64,000 bases of DNA from the NCBI RefSeq assembly GCF_018982885.2, contig NZ_CP081848.1, positions 124,001 through 188,000 on the forward strand, written 5' to 3'. Shown here piece after piece: positions 24,212 to 33,802 of this stretch. The notes below the pieces were generated by a model. That model was not told where the DNA came from, made no database searches, and saw nothing but the letters and a program-made list of their open reading frames with translations. The translations under genes were made by a program, and so were the position numbers. The stretch's first letter is position 1; the number at the start of each line of letters is the position of its first letter. The DNA comes from Polymorphobacter megasporae (lineage in GTDB: Bacteria > Pseudomonadota > Alphaproteobacteria > Sphingomonadales > Sphingomonadaceae).

Positions 24212-25765
24212 ATGGCCGACGGAATCTTCATCGGTAAGGGCGAGGAGCATCCGCAATGGCTTGTTCTGCGCCGCGCCAACCGCCACGGGCTGATCGCCGG
24301 GGCGACCGGGACCGGCAAGACGGTGACGCTGCAGGGGCTCGCCGAGGGCTTCAGCCGCGACGGCGTGCCGGTGTTCCTTGCCGATGTGAAGGGTGACATC
24401 GCCGGGATGGCGATGACCGGAAGCGCCGATGCCGCATGGACCGTCGCGCGGGCGAAGGAGGTCGGCCTCGACGACTATAGGTTCGAGGCAAACCCGGTCG
24501 TGTTCTGGGACCTGTTCGGGACGCAGGGCCATCCGGTGCGGACGACGATCACCGAGATGGGGCCGCTGCTCCTCGCGCGGCTGATGAATCTCAACGACAC
24601 GCAGGAGGGCGTCCTCGCGATCTGCTTCAAATACGCCGACGACAACGGGTTGGCGCTGTTGGACCTCAAGGACTTGCAGGCGATGCTCGCGCACTGCGCC
24701 GACAACGCGCAGGAACTTGCAACGAAATACGGCAACGTCACCCGCGCCTCGGTCGGGGCGATCCAGCGCCAGTTGCTTCAGCTCGACAGCCAGGGCGGGA
24801 GCAATTTCTTCGGCGAGCCCGCACTCGACATCCACGACATGATCGCGGTCGACGACAATGGCCGCGGGCAGGTCAACATCCTCGCCGCCGACAAATTGAT
24901 GCAGTCGCCGCAGCTCTATGCGACGTTTTTGTTGTGGCTTCTCAGTGAGTTGTTCACGACTCTCCCCGAAGTCGGCGATCCCGCAAAGCCGACCCTCGTG
25001 TTCTTTTTCGACGAGGCGCATTTGCTGTTCGACGACGCCCCCAAGGCGCTGCTCGACAAGATCGAACAGGTCGTCCGGCTCATCCGGTCGAAGGGCTGCG
25101 GGGTCTATTTCATCACCCAGAACCCGATCGATGTCCCCGACACCGTCGCTGGCCAGCTCGGCAACCGGGTCCAGCACGCGCTCCGCGCCTTCACCCCGCG
25201 CGACCAGGCGGCGGTCAAGGCGGCGGCGACGACGTTCCGGTCGAATCCCAATGTCGACGTCGCCACCGTCATCACCCAGCTCAAGGTCGGCGAGGCGTTG
25301 GTGTCGACTCTCGGCGACGACGGCGCGCCGTCCCCCGTCGAACGGACGATGATCGCCCCGCCCCGCTCGCGCGTCGGCCCAATCACCCCTGCAGAACGCA
25401 AGGTCATGATCGACACCTCGGCGGTCGCGGGCAAGTACGAGACACTGGTCGACCGCGAGAGTGCCTACGAGATCCTCAACGCCAAGTCGGCGGCGGCCCA
25501 GGCGGCTGCCGATGCGACGGCGGCGCAGACGGCGCAGGAAAAGGCCGCGGCGATTGCCGCCAAGGCGCAGGCCAAGGCCGATGCCGACCTCGCCCGCGCG
25601 AATGCGGTGCAGGCGCGAGTCGCGGCACGCCCGCAGCCGAAGTCATTGGGCGAGAAGATGCTTGAGTCGGCGGCCCGGTCGGCGGCGACGTCGATCAGCC
25701 GTCAGGTGGCGGGCAAGCTCGGCGGGCAGCTGCTCCGCGGTATCCTTGGCGGCCTGTTCAAATAG
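24212..25765 (+). CDS. HerA-like/DUF853 P-loop ATPase
   Basis: A 517-residue protein of the DUF853 (YjgR) group within the HerA/FtsK ATPase superfamily. Walker A is GATGTGKT at residues 30-37; Walker B is [13 protein letters not shown] at roughly residues 265-275; a QNP sensor-like segment ([11 protein letters not shown]) follows. The C-terminal 100 residues are Ala/Lys-rich and probably coiled-coil. HerA relatives pump or translocate DNA, but the role of DUF853 proteins is not settled. ATG 24212 follows a GAGGGAG. No nuclease of the NurA type is next to it, so a HerA-NurA pair is not supported here. Confidence 0.88.
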   Translation: MADGIFIGKGEEHPQWLVLRRANRHGLIAGATGTGKTVTLQGLAEGFSRDGVPVFLADVKGDIAGMAMTGSADAAWTVARAKEVGLDDYRFEANPVVFWDLFGTQGHPVRTTITEMGPLLLARLMNLNDTQEGVLAICFKYADDNGLALLDLKDLQAMLAHCADNAQELATKYGNVTRASVGAIQRQLLQLDSQGGSNFFGEPALDIHDMIAVDDNGRGQVNILAADKLMQSPQLYATFLLWLLSELFTTLPEVGDPAKPTLVFFFDEAHLLFDDAPKALLDKIEQVVRLIRSKGCGVYFITQNPIDVPDTVAGQLGNRVQHALRAFTPRDQAAVKAAATTFRSNPNVDVATVITQLKVGEALVSTLGDDGAPSPVERTMIAPPRSRVGPITPAERKVMIDTSAVAGKYETLVDRESAYEILNAKSAAAQAAADATAAQTAQEKAAAIAAKAQAKADADLARANAVQARVAARPQPKSLGEKMLESAARSAATSISRQVAGKLGGQLLRGILGGLFK

Positions 25766-25788
25766 CCGGCCGGCTGATCAGATAGCGC

Positions 25789-26220
25789 TTAGCCGGTGAC
25801 CTTGACCTCGGCGACCTTGGCGTTGGCGGTCCCGACCGGGGCCGCCATCAGCTCGCGCAGGAACGCGCCCTTGTTGACCGTCGGGGTTTTCGGGTCACCC
25901 GCGTTCGAGCGGACGTTGGGATCGACCTTCGCCGCCCCGGCCTTTTCGAGCAGGTTGATCTCGGCAGGCGACTTCGGCGTGATCTTGACCCCCGGCCCGA
26001 ACAGCGCCTCGGCGGCGTTGACCTGGGCATCGTCGGCGAGAGCGCGCGGCGCACCCGGCTTCGGCGGCGCCATGCTGAAGTCGGGCGGCACGATCAACGG
26101 CGCGGCGCGGCTAATGGCGAACTCGTCGGGCGCATTGCGGTTCGACATCCGGTTCTTGTGGTGCGCGCACCCGGCGAGGGCGACGGCCAGCGTGACGGCG
26201 ATGATCGGCCAAGACTTCAC
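25789..26220 (-). CDS. DUF3035 lipoprotein
   Basis: A 143-residue lipoprotein: a signal sequence with the lipobox LAVALAGC (Cys about 18) followed by a short hydrophilic protein rich in Pro and Ala. It matches the DUF3035 family often encoded just downstream of lspA in alphaproteobacteria. Function is unknown. The GTG at 26220 is preceded by AGGAG, which overlaps the TAG of lspA, so lspA and this gene are in one operon. A frame running further upstream on this strand only reflects the lspA antiframe. Confidence 0.85.
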   Translation of the reverse strand: MKSWPIIAVTLAVALAGCAHHKNRMSNRNAPDEFAISRAAPLIVPPDFSMAPPKPGAPRALADDAQVNAAEALFGPGVKITPKSPAEINLLEKAGAAKVDPNVRSNAGDPKTPTVNKGAFLRELMAAPVGTANAKVAEVKVTG

Positions 26221-26231
26221 AGATGATACTC

Positions 26232-26708
26232 CTAAACCGGTTTCGCCGGCTGCGGCACGAGCGCAGCGCGCACCAACAGCAATATGACGCCGACGGTTAT
26301 AGCCGCATCGGCGACGTTGAAGACGTAAAAATGATGGTCGTGCCAATAGGCGTGGAAGAAGTCGACGACATAGCCGTAGCGGACCCGGTCGACGATGTTC
26401 CCCAGCGCCCCGCCGAGCACCAGCCCGAGCGCGATCGTGTCGGGGCGGCTGGCCTCCCGGGCGATCCACACCGCGACCCCGGCGGCGATCGCCAGCGTCA
26501 CCCCGACGAGCAGCCACCGCCCGAGATCGCCATCGGCCCGGAACAGCCCCATCGACACGCCGGTGTTCTCGACCCACGTCAGGTCGAAGCCGCGGACAAG
26601 CGGAACCACGCCCCTGTCGCGCAGGTCGAGGACCGCGGTCACCCAATATTTGGCGAGCTGGTCGAGGACGAAAACCAGCACCGCGATCGCATAGCCGAGC
26701 CGCCTCAT
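26232..26708 (-). CDS. lspA: lipoprotein signal peptidase (signal peptidase II)
   Basis: A 158-residue membrane protease that removes signal peptides from prolipoproteins after lipid attachment. The usual four hydrophobic segments are present, and the two catalytic Asp are in NIVDRVRYGYVVDFF and FNVADAAI. Its ATG (26708) overlaps the ileS TGA as ATGA. The ileS-lspA order is widely conserved. Its likely client, a lipoprotein, is encoded immediately downstream. Confidence 0.96.
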   Translation of the reverse strand: MRRLGYAIAVLVFVLDQLAKYWVTAVLDLRDRGVVPLVRGFDLTWVENTGVSMGLFRADGDLGRWLLVGVTLAIAAGVAVWIAREASRPDTIALGLVLGGALGNIVDRVRYGYVVDFFHAYWHDHHFYVFNVADAAITVGVILLLVRAALVPQPAKPV

Positions 26709-29563
26709 CCCACAACCTCGGTGCAGCGGCCGCAAAGCACGGTCTCGGGAACAACGTCGGGCAGGTAGCGGCGGCAACGATCGCACTTGGGCAGGTTGGT
26801 CCGCGATGTTGTCACCGCGGCTCCAACGGTCAAATGCGGATCGACTTCGACGGTGACGCCCGCGACGATGCAGAGTTCGGGGAAGTCGACCGAGGCGATC
26901 AAGGCGACTTCATCGGGCGAAGCGCGAACGGCGAGGTCGGCCTCAAGGCTGGAACCCAAGGTCTTAGCCTTGCGCTCGGGCTCGATCGCCAGCGTCGCCA
27001 GCCCTCGCAGCGCGCGCAGCTGGTCCCATTTCGCACCGAGCGCGTCGTCGCGCCACGCCGAATAATCACCCCATTCCTCGAGATGCACCGACCCAGCGTC
27101 CGGAAAGCGCGTCCGCCAGACCTCCTCGGCGGTGAACGCCAGCACCGGCGCGAGCCAGCGGACGAGGGCATGGAACAGCGTGTCGAGCACCGTCCTGCAT
27201 GCCCGCCGCTTGAGGCTGGCGGGAGCATCGCAGTACAGGCTGTCCTTGCGGACGTCGAAGTAGAACGCCGACAGGTCCTGGTTGGCGAAGGCGTTGAGCG
27301 CGGTCATCAGCGGGTTGAAGTCGAAATTGGCGACATGGCGTCGGAGCTCGGTGTCGAGCTCGGCGACGCGGTGGAGGACCCAGCGCTCGAGCTCGGGCAT
27401 ATCGGCGACCGGCACCCGCTCAGCCTCGTCCCAGCCGTCGAGCGCACCAAGCAGGTAGCGAAACGTGTTCCGCAGCTTTCGGTAGACGTCGTTCTGTCCC
27501 GAAAGGACCTCCTTGCCGATCTTGACGTCATCGAAATAGGCGGTCGACGCGACCCACAGGCGGAGGATGTCGGCGCCCTGCGCGTCGACGATCTTGAGCG
27601 GATCGACGGTGTTGCCAAGCGACTTCGACATCTTCTTGCCGTGCGAATCGAGCGCGAAGCCATGAGTCAGAACCGCTGCATAGGGTGCCCGGCCCCGCGT
27701 GCCGGCGCTTTCGAGCAGCGACGACTGGAACCAGCCGCGGTGCTGGTCGGAGCCTTCGACGTACAAGTCGGCGCGGACGCCCTCGCCGTAACGCGCTTCG
27801 ATGACGAAGGCGTGGGTCGAGCCGCTGTCGAACCAGACGTCGAGGATGTCGTCGATCCGCTCGTAGTGGGCCGGGTCGCGGTCGGGGCCGAGGAACTCGG
27901 CGGGGTTGGTCGCCCACCAAGCATCGGCTCCAGCGGCTTCGACGGCAGCGACGATGCGCGCATTTACCGCGTCGTCGCGCAGGTACTCGCCGGTCCGCCG
28001 GTCGACGAACAATGTGATCGGCACGCCCCATGCGCGCTGGCGGCTGATCACCCAATCGGGACGTCCCGCGACCATCGCGGTGATACGATTCTGTGCCCGC
28101 TCGGGCACCCAGCGGGTCCGCTCGATCGCATCGAGGGCGACTTCGCGGAGAGTTGGCGAGTTGCCCCCGGCACCGCCGCTGCTGCCGGCCTCGACCGTCG
28201 TGCGCTGCGGCTCGTCCATCGGGATGAACCATTGCGGGGTAGCGCGGAAGATCAGCTTGGCGTGGCTGCGCCACGAATGCGGGTAGCTGTGCGCGTAATC
28301 CGCGCTCGCTGCGACCAGCGCATGCGCCGCGTGGAGGTCGGTGCAGATTGGGCCGTCGGGGGCGTTGAACTTGGCGTTGATGACGCTGCCCTGCCCCGGC
28401 AGCCAGCCCCAGTCGGCGCGATACCGCCCGTCGCCCTCGACCGCGAAGACCGGGTCGATGCCGTTCGCCTTGCACAGGTCGAAGTCGTCCTCGCCGTGGT
28501 CGGGGGCCATGTGAACGAGCCCAGTCCCGGCGTCGGCGGTGACGAACTCGCCAGCGAGAAACGGGCGCGGACGGGCGAAGAAACCGCCGAGCGCGTGCAT
28601 CGGGTGGCGGCCGATGGTGCCGGCGAGCCCCGCCCCGTCGAGGGTTGCGACGATCACCGGCGCTTCGGTCCCGAGCAAGGCGCCGAGCCCCGACGGCATC
28701 AGCCCCGACCGCGTCCAGAAGTCGTCGAGGAGGCGCGTGGCGACGAGATAGCGGCGGTCGTCCTTGCCCCGGACCAGCGTGTATTCGAGCGTCGGACCGT
28801 AGGCGATCGCCTGGTTGACCGGGATCGTCCACGGCGTCGTCGTCCAGATCACCGCATAGGCGCCGACCAGCTCGGGCAACGCTGACTCGACGATCTCGAA
28901 CGCCACGTCGATCTGCGTGCTGACGATGTCGGCGTATTCGACCTCGGCCTCGGCGAGCGCAGTCTTTTCGACCGGCGACCACATCACCGGCTTGGCCCCG
29001 CGATACAATTGCCCCGACGCGGCGAACTTGAGCAACTCGGCAACGATCGTCGCCTCGCTTGCATAGTTCATCGTCAGATACGGGTCGGCCCAGTCGCCCA
29101 TCACGCCGAGACGCTCGAACTGGCCGCGCTGCGTCGCTACCCAGCCGCTAGCATACGCGCGGCACTCGGCGCGAAATTCGGCAACCAGGACCGCATCCTT
29201 GTCGAGTTTCTTCGCGCGATACGCTTCCTCGACCTTCCACTCGATCGGCAGGCCGTGGCAGTCCCAGCCGGGGATATATGGCGCGTCCTTGCCGAGCATC
29301 GACTGGCTGCGGACGATCAGATCCTTCAGGACCTTGTTCATCGCATGGCCCATGTGGATGTCGCCATTGGCATACGGCGGGCCGTCGTGGAGGATGAAGC
29401 GGGTCTGCCCGGCGCGTTGCGCGCGAAGCTGGCCATAGACGTCCTCCGCCGCCCAGCGCGCGAGCCACGCGGGCTCGGCGGCGCTGAGGCCGGCCTTCAT
29501 CGGGAAGTCGGTTCGCGGCAGGAAGACCGTGTCGCGATAATCTCTAGCGGGGGAGTCGGACAT
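26705..29563 (-). CDS. ileS: isoleucyl-tRNA synthetase
   Basis: A 952-residue class I synthetase that charges tRNA-Ile and edits mischarged valine. The HIGH signature is HMGH at residues 70-73, KMSKS is in KKMSKSLGN, and the CP1 editing domain lies between. The C-terminus ends with a zinc finger of two CxxC pairs (CDRC and CGRC). The length is normal. A Ser/Gly-rich insert (EAGSSGGAGG) is found ahead of the RTRWVPERAQNRI segment. The stop overlaps the lspA start. Confidence 0.97.
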   Translation of the reverse strand: MSDSPARDYRDTVFLPRTDFPMKAGLSAAEPAWLARWAAEDVYGQLRAQRAGQTRFILHDGPPYANGDIHMGHAMNKVLKDLIVRSQSMLGKDAPYIPGWDCHGLPIEWKVEEAYRAKKLDKDAVLVAEFRAECRAYASGWVATQRGQFERLGVMGDWADPYLTMNYASEATIVAELLKFAASGQLYRGAKPVMWSPVEKTALAEAEVEYADIVSTQIDVAFEIVESALPELVGAYAVIWTTTPWTIPVNQAIAYGPTLEYTLVRGKDDRRYLVATRLLDDFWTRSGLMPSGLGALLGTEAPVIVATLDGAGLAGTIGRHPMHALGGFFARPRPFLAGEFVTADAGTGLVHMAPDHGEDDFDLCKANGIDPVFAVEGDGRYRADWGWLPGQGSVINAKFNAPDGPICTDLHAAHALVAASADYAHSYPHSWRSHAKLIFRATPQWFIPMDEPQRTTVEAGSSGGAGGNSPTLREVALDAIERTRWVPERAQNRITAMVAGRPDWVISRQRAWGVPITLFVDRRTGEYLRDDAVNARIVAAVEAAGADAWWATNPAEFLGPDRDPAHYERIDDILDVWFDSGSTHAFVIEARYGEGVRADLYVEGSDQHRGWFQSSLLESAGTRGRAPYAAVLTHGFALDSHGKKMSKSLGNTVDPLKIVDAQGADILRLWVASTAYFDDVKIGKEVLSGQNDVYRKLRNTFRYLLGALDGWDEAERVPVADMPELERWVLHRVAELDTELRRHVANFDFNPLMTALNAFANQDLSAFYFDVRKDSLYCDAPASLKRRACRTVLDTLFHALVRWLAPVLAFTAEEVWRTRFPDAGSVHLEEWGDYSAWRDDALGAKWDQLRALRGLATLAIEPERKAKTLGSSLEADLAVRASPDEVALIASVDFPELCIVAGVTVEVDPHLTVGAAVTTSRTNLPKCDRCRRYLPDVVPETVLCGRCTEVVG

Positions 29564-29900
29564 TGGACCGACCGTTTAACCGTCGCGGTGTCTCGGCGCA
29601 ATTGCTCGTGCGCGGCGGGGTGTCCGAGGCGAATCCTCGGCGAAGGGCAAAATAGGTCAGCCAAAACGCGTTGTAGTTTGACCTTCACTTTTGCGGCGGG
29701 AGAAGAAAACACTCCACCGTTGAGAAAGAACAAGCGGCGACTGGGGAGAGGCTAAAGCAAGTAGCGCCCCGTATGAAAGAGGATCCTAGGCAGCTTGCGC
29801 ACCGGTCGCGGTCACAAGCACGAGCCATGTTCGTCCTCAAAGCGATAGACTTATGACCGCGCCCGCCTAAAGTCTTTGCGGGGAAAAGAGGGGAACTTCC
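29564..29900. other. divergent intergenic region, 337 bases
   Basis: This separates ileS (minus) from an alpha/beta hydrolase (plus). It holds a small hairpin (CCGAGG at 29624-29629, CCTCGG at 29635-29640) in what would be the ileS leader and the Shine-Dalgarno GAGGGG of the hydrolase gene at 29888-29893. The middle is A-rich compared with the surroundings. I see no gene or clear RNA element. Confidence 0.5.
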
Positions 29901-30791
29901 ATGCGGTACATCGCGACGGCGTTAGCCTTGCTGTTGGCAACCGCTGCTGGTGCCGACGATGGAACCTCGTTCAAGGCATTGGCCGCTTCCGCGGCACTTG
30001 CCAGCAAGCCGAATTTTTCGGGTCCGTATGGCTCGGGCGATTTCAGGCACGGCGACCTGCGATTGCCCGCCGGCAAGGGCCGGTTTCCGGTTGCGATCCT
30101 TATCCACGGCGGCTGCTGGGACGCCAACACCGGCGACCCATCCGACGTGGCCGCCCTCGCCGCGGCTTTGGCAAAGCGCGGGATCGCGACGTGGAGCATC
30201 GAGTACCGCCGGGTCGGCAATCCGGGCGGCGGCTGGCCGGGAACGTTCGAGGACGTTGGCGCCGGCGTCGATTACCTCCGCGTCCTCGCTGGCCAGTTTC
30301 CGCTCGATCTCGGCAATGTCATCGTCGTCGGACATTCGTCAGGCGCTCATCTCGCGCTCTGGGCGGCTTCGCGGCGGCAGCTTCACGACCCGGTCGGCGG
30401 GACCGATCCGATCAAGCTCGCTGGCGTCGTTGCCATCGATGGGCCGGCATCGCTCGCGCCGTTCATCGGGGTCGACAACGAGGTCTGCGGCCACCCGGCG
30501 ATCATCCCCTTGATGGGTGGCACCCCGGCCGAGAAACCCGACGCATATCGGCTGGCGCAACCAGCCGACCATCTGCCGTTGGGCGTGCGCCAGTATGTTG
30601 TGAAAGGCGACCTTGGGGCCCTGATGGAGCCATACGTCACCGCCGCACGTGCTGCCGGAGACAAAGTCGAACTGCTTGCTCCGACCGGCGCCGATCACTT
30701 CGACATCCTCGATCCCGGCACCGCCAACGGTGCCGCCGTCGTTGATTTTATCGTGAAGGCCGTAGACGGCAGGGAGACCGCGTCGCGATAG
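29901..30791 (+). CDS. exported alpha/beta hydrolase
   Basis: A 296-residue hydrolase with a signal peptide (MRYIATALALLLATAAGA). The oxyanion HGG motif is in AILIHGGCWD, the nucleophile Ser in VVGHSSGAHLALW, and the C-terminal GADHFDIL supplies the His with an Asp upstream. The architecture resembles BD-FAE/carboxylesterase and kynurenine-formamidase-like enzymes, but as it is exported an esterase role in the periplasm is more likely. ATG follows GAGGGG at seven bases. It lies, reversed, between ribF and ileS, which are neighbours in many bacteria. Confidence 0.87.
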   Translation: MRYIATALALLLATAAGADDGTSFKALAASAALASKPNFSGPYGSGDFRHGDLRLPAGKGRFPVAILIHGGCWDANTGDPSDVAALAAALAKRGIATWSIEYRRVGNPGGGWPGTFEDVGAGVDYLRVLAGQFPLDLGNVIVVGHSSGAHLALWAASRRQLHDPVGGTDPIKLAGVVAIDGPASLAPFIGVDNEVCGHPAIIPLMGGTPAEKPDAYRLAQPADHLPLGVRQYVVKGDLGALMEPYVTAARAAGDKVELLAPTGADHFDILDPGTANGAAVVDFIVKAVDGRETASR

Positions 30792-30929
30792 ACGGTGCGG
30801 GGGAACGGGTAATCGTGTCCAGACGCGCGCCAGCAGCTGGCAAGCATGCTTCGACGTGGCTCGACAAGCTGGTGCCGTATGGATTGCACCGTGCCGATCC
30901 CGGACGATCACGGCCGTCGGAAGTCGGGA

Positions 30930-31922
30930 TTAGCTCGGTGACCCAGCGATCGCCCGAACCGATGATCCATCGGACAGGGAAACGCTTCTTGTCGGCTCGA
31001 CCGACGCCAGCGCCGCGCGCGCGGCAACGCAATCCGCCGCGATCTGCCGGGTTAGCGCGTCGAGCCCGTCAAGTTTCCATTCGGGGCGGAGAAAGACGTG
31101 GAGCTCGACCTCGATCGTGCGTCCGTACAGGTCGCCCGACCAGTCGAACAAATTGACCTCGAGCAGCTCGAGCGGCGGTTCGATCATCGGGCGGATGCCG
31201 AGGTTGGCGACGCCGTCGATCACGCTGCCGTCGTCGAGACGGACGCGGACGGCGTAGACTCCGTACGCCGGGCGGAGATACCCACCGAGCGCAAGGTTCG
31301 CGGTCGGAAAACCGAGGGTGCGGCCGAGCTTGGCTCCGTGCTCGACGACGCCGCGAATCGTAAACGGGCGGGTCAACAATGCGGCGGCCGCCGCCGGATC
31401 GGCGGCGCGGAGGTGGTCGCGGATGCGGCTCGACGAGACGATGCCGCCCCCGTCGCCCACCGCTGCGACGACGTCCGCGGCGATGCCATGTCCGGCACCG
31501 ATCCGGGCGAGCGCGGCGGTATCCCCCGACCGCCGCACGCCGAAGGTGAAGTCCGCACCGCTGACGACGACGCCGGCGCCGATCTGCGACGCGAGCTGGT
31601 CGCCGACGAACGCTTCGGCGCTGTGTGCGGCGAGCGCGCGATCGAAGCCGATCACCACTGCGGCGTCGATGCCGAACGCTTCGAACAGGTCGAGCTTCTG
31701 CGGTGTCGTCGTCAGCGCGAAGGGCGGCAGGTCGGGGCGGAAGAGCGCCGCCGGGTGCGGGTCGAAGGTTGCGACGAGCGCCGGTCGCCCCTCGGCGCGC
31801 GCGCGGTCGAGCGCGTGTCCGACGACCGCTTGATGGCCGCGGTGGAAGCCATCGAAATTACCGAGCGCGACGACGCCGCCGCGCAGATGGCGAGGCACCG
31901 CGCCGCTGAAAATTCGCTCCAT
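30930..31922 (-). CDS. ribF: bifunctional riboflavin kinase/FAD synthetase
   Basis: A 330-residue RibF that phosphorylates riboflavin to FMN and adenylates FMN to FAD. The N-terminal nucleotidyltransferase domain has GNFDGFHRGHQ and ATFDPHP; the C-terminal kinase domain has LGRTLGFPTANL, GVYAV and VEVELHVFLR. ATG 31922 begins the family N-terminus; the frame is open to 32006. The Shine-Dalgarno is weak. It follows the phospholipase gene by 99 bases and may be the last gene of the thyA cluster. Confidence 0.95.
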   Translation of the reverse strand: MERIFSGAVPRHLRGGVVALGNFDGFHRGHQAVVGHALDRARAEGRPALVATFDPHPAALFRPDLPPFALTTTPQKLDLFEAFGIDAAVVIGFDRALAAHSAEAFVGDQLASQIGAGVVVSGADFTFGVRRSGDTAALARIGAGHGIAADVVAAVGDGGGIVSSSRIRDHLRAADPAAAAALLTRPFTIRGVVEHGAKLGRTLGFPTANLALGGYLRPAYGVYAVRVRLDDGSVIDGVANLGIRPMIEPPLELLEVNLFDWSGDLYGRTIEVELHVFLRPEWKLDGLDALTRQIAADCVAARAALASVEPTRSVSLSDGSSVRAIAGSPS

Positions 31923-32021
31923 CGCGTTTCTGTAGCGAGCAAGATTGAGGCCGTCATCCCCGCAAGCACCGCAGTCGCTGGTCCTCTGCCCGGTCAGCTG
32001 CATCACGCGCGAGACCGAACG

Positions 32022-33236
32022 CTAGCGGACGAGGCCGACGCCGATCCGCAGCCGGTTTGCGTGCCGATTGTAATCGAGCAAATTCTCGCCGTAGCCGCTG
32101 AAACCCTGGCCGAAGACATACAGGTTGAGCGACTTGATCCAGCGATTGATCGGATACGACACCTCGGCCTCGACCGCGCCCTTGCCGCTGGCGAAGTTGA
32201 GCCGGGTATTGGTCGAGACCCGCAGCCCGTTGTCTTGGCCGATCTCGGCGAACAGCCCGGTATTGCCGCGGAAGTGGGCGATGTCGGGATTGTCGCTGAG
32301 GTTGCCGACATAGGTCCACAACCGTGGCCCGACCGACAGCTTGTAATCGCCGATTGGCAGTGTCGCCATCGGCTGGACATAGACATAGTTCGTGCTGCGC
32401 GAGGCGGTGCCGTCGCGGCCGTTCGATTCATGCGCAACGCCGCCGCGGCCGCCGAACGCGACACCGGTAAGGCGAAGCGGGGCGGGGACGATGTAGATCA
32501 GTTCGGGATTGTAATCGACGTTGCGGAACGGTGCCGATTTCGCTCCGAGGTCCCAGTAGAGCCGCTGGCTATAGGCAAAGTTCAAACCGTCGATCCACGA
32601 CCGATCGGCCCCCGTCGCGCCGGCGGTGCCGAACAACTGGTATTTGAAGCTGATCTGGATCTTGGCAGCGGTGCTCGTTCCGGGTCCATAGGCCGCATAG
32701 ATCGGCAGATACGCCGATAGATTGCCGAGGAAGGCGTTGCCAGTGTCGGCGCGCGCCGAGTTGAAGCTCTGCTGGACAACGACGGGTGCCGAGGGGTCGT
32801 GCGCGGGGATCAACGGCGCTGCCGGCTCGGAGACGGCAAGTTGCGCAGCTCTCCCCGCCTTCGGCAGCGACAGCGCGAAGGCCGCACCGCTGGCGAGCGA
32901 CAGCGTCGCGCGGTCGGCTCCGTTGGGAAGCGAGGCGGTATAGTCCGCACGCACGAAACTCCCCGCCGCGAGCGTTTGCGGGGTGGCACTCCCGGCACGC
33001 TCGAGCGTCACCGCCGTATGCCGGTCCCCGACCGCAAGGTCTGCCACCAATCGTGGCGGCAGCTCGAAATGCTGAACCGCGTCGCCGTCGTTGAGGAAGT
33101 TGAGCTCGATCGTCGCGCGGCCGCTCGCATCGGCGACGCCGACAGTGCTGATCAACGTTTGGACTGCAGCGAGTGCCGGCATCGCGGCGGACGCCGCAAT
33201 CGCGCCGACCCCGAGGTAGATTTTCATTCGTGGCAT
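32022..33236 (-). CDS. pldA: outer-membrane phospholipase A
   Basis: A 404-residue OMPLA-family protein. After a signal peptide comes an extra N-terminal beta-rich domain of about 140 residues, then the 12-strand-type barrel. The catalytic residues stand in HESNGRDG (His269, Ser271) with Asn272 and the following SRSTN segment. The enzyme cleaves phospholipids that have leaked into the outer leaflet of the outer membrane when it dimerises with Ca. GGAG five bases before ATG 33236 supports this start (MPRMKIYL). The extra N-terminal domain, compared with the roughly 290-residue E. coli protein, is common in alphaproteobacterial members. Confidence 0.9.
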   Translation of the reverse strand: MPRMKIYLGVGAIAASAAMPALAAVQTLISTVGVADASGRATIELNFLNDGDAVQHFELPPRLVADLAVGDRHTAVTLERAGSATPQTLAAGSFVRADYTASLPNGADRATLSLASGAAFALSLPKAGRAAQLAVSEPAAPLIPAHDPSAPVVVQQSFNSARADTGNAFLGNLSAYLPIYAAYGPGTSTAAKIQISFKYQLFGTAGATGADRSWIDGLNFAYSQRLYWDLGAKSAPFRNVDYNPELIYIVPAPLRLTGVAFGGRGGVAHESNGRDGTASRSTNYVYVQPMATLPIGDYKLSVGPRLWTYVGNLSDNPDIAHFRGNTGLFAEIGQDNGLRVSTNTRLNFASGKGAVEAEVSYPINRWIKSLNLYVFGQGFSGYGENLLDYNRHANRLRIGVGLVR

Positions 33237-33277
33237 GGCGGCTCCAAAACCTCGTGCGATGGCCAACGCACGCTCGG

Positions 33278-33802
33278 TCAGGCGATCCGACCGGGTCGTA
33301 TGACTGCTAAATGTTCGAGCGTGACGAAGCTATATGCCGGTCGGTCGCCTTCGGCTGGATACGCCTCGCGCGCGGTCTCGTGCCACACTGCGGGATCGAA
33401 CGGCGGCAGGACAGTGTCGCCGTCGGGCGCGGCATGAACTTCGGTCAGGTAGATGCGCCGCGCCGATGGCAGCGCCTCGGCATAGATCGTCGCGCCCCCG
33501 ATAATCATGATCTCGTCGGGGCGCGCGCCCTGCTGGAGTCCTGCGGCGGCGACCGCTTCGGCAAGATTGGGCACGACCGTCACGCCCTCGGCTGTCCAGT
33601 CTTGCGACCGGGTCATGACGATATTGTGCCGGCCCGGCAGCGGCCTGCCGATCGAGTCGAAAGTTCGCCGCCCCATCACAACCGGCTTGCCGACCGTCAG
33701 CCGCTTGAAGTGGCGGAGATCGGCGGGGATATGCCACGGCATGCCCCCGTCGCGCCCGATCACGCCGTTATCTGCGCGCGCGACAACCAAGCTCAGGATC
33801 AC
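33278..33802 (-). CDS. folA: dihydrofolate reductase
   Basis: A 174-residue DHFR that regenerates tetrahydrofolate from dihydrofolate with NADPH. The marks are VARADNGVIGRDGGMPWHIPADL at the start (Trp and the acidic active-site residue), the GRRTFDSIGRPLPGR loop and IIGGATIYAEAL. The start is a GTG at 33802 overlapping the TGA of the DUF885 gene (GTGA), so its translation is coupled. Thymidylate synthase, which makes its substrate, lies two genes upstream. Confidence 0.96.
   Translation of the reverse strand: MILSLVVARADNGVIGRDGGMPWHIPADLRHFKRLTVGKPVVMGRRTFDSIGRPLPGRHNIVMTRSQDWTAEGVTVVPNLAEAVAAAGLQQGARPDEIMIIGGATIYAEALPSARRIYLTEVHAAPDGDTVLPPFDPAVWHETAREAYPAEGDRPAYSFVTLEHLAVIRPGRIA

Noticed and set aside
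24212-25765. HerA-NurA type DNA-end-processing or antiphage system
   Set aside because: The DUF853 ATPase has the HerA-like fold, but no NurA, SIR2 or nuclease gene is adjacent; the neighbours are unrelated housekeeping genes.
26834-28885. Long plus-strand open frame of 683 codons opposite ileS
   Set aside because: It is the antisense frame of ileS, kept open by the high-GC codon bias; Arg/Ala/Gly/Asp-rich with no family resemblance.
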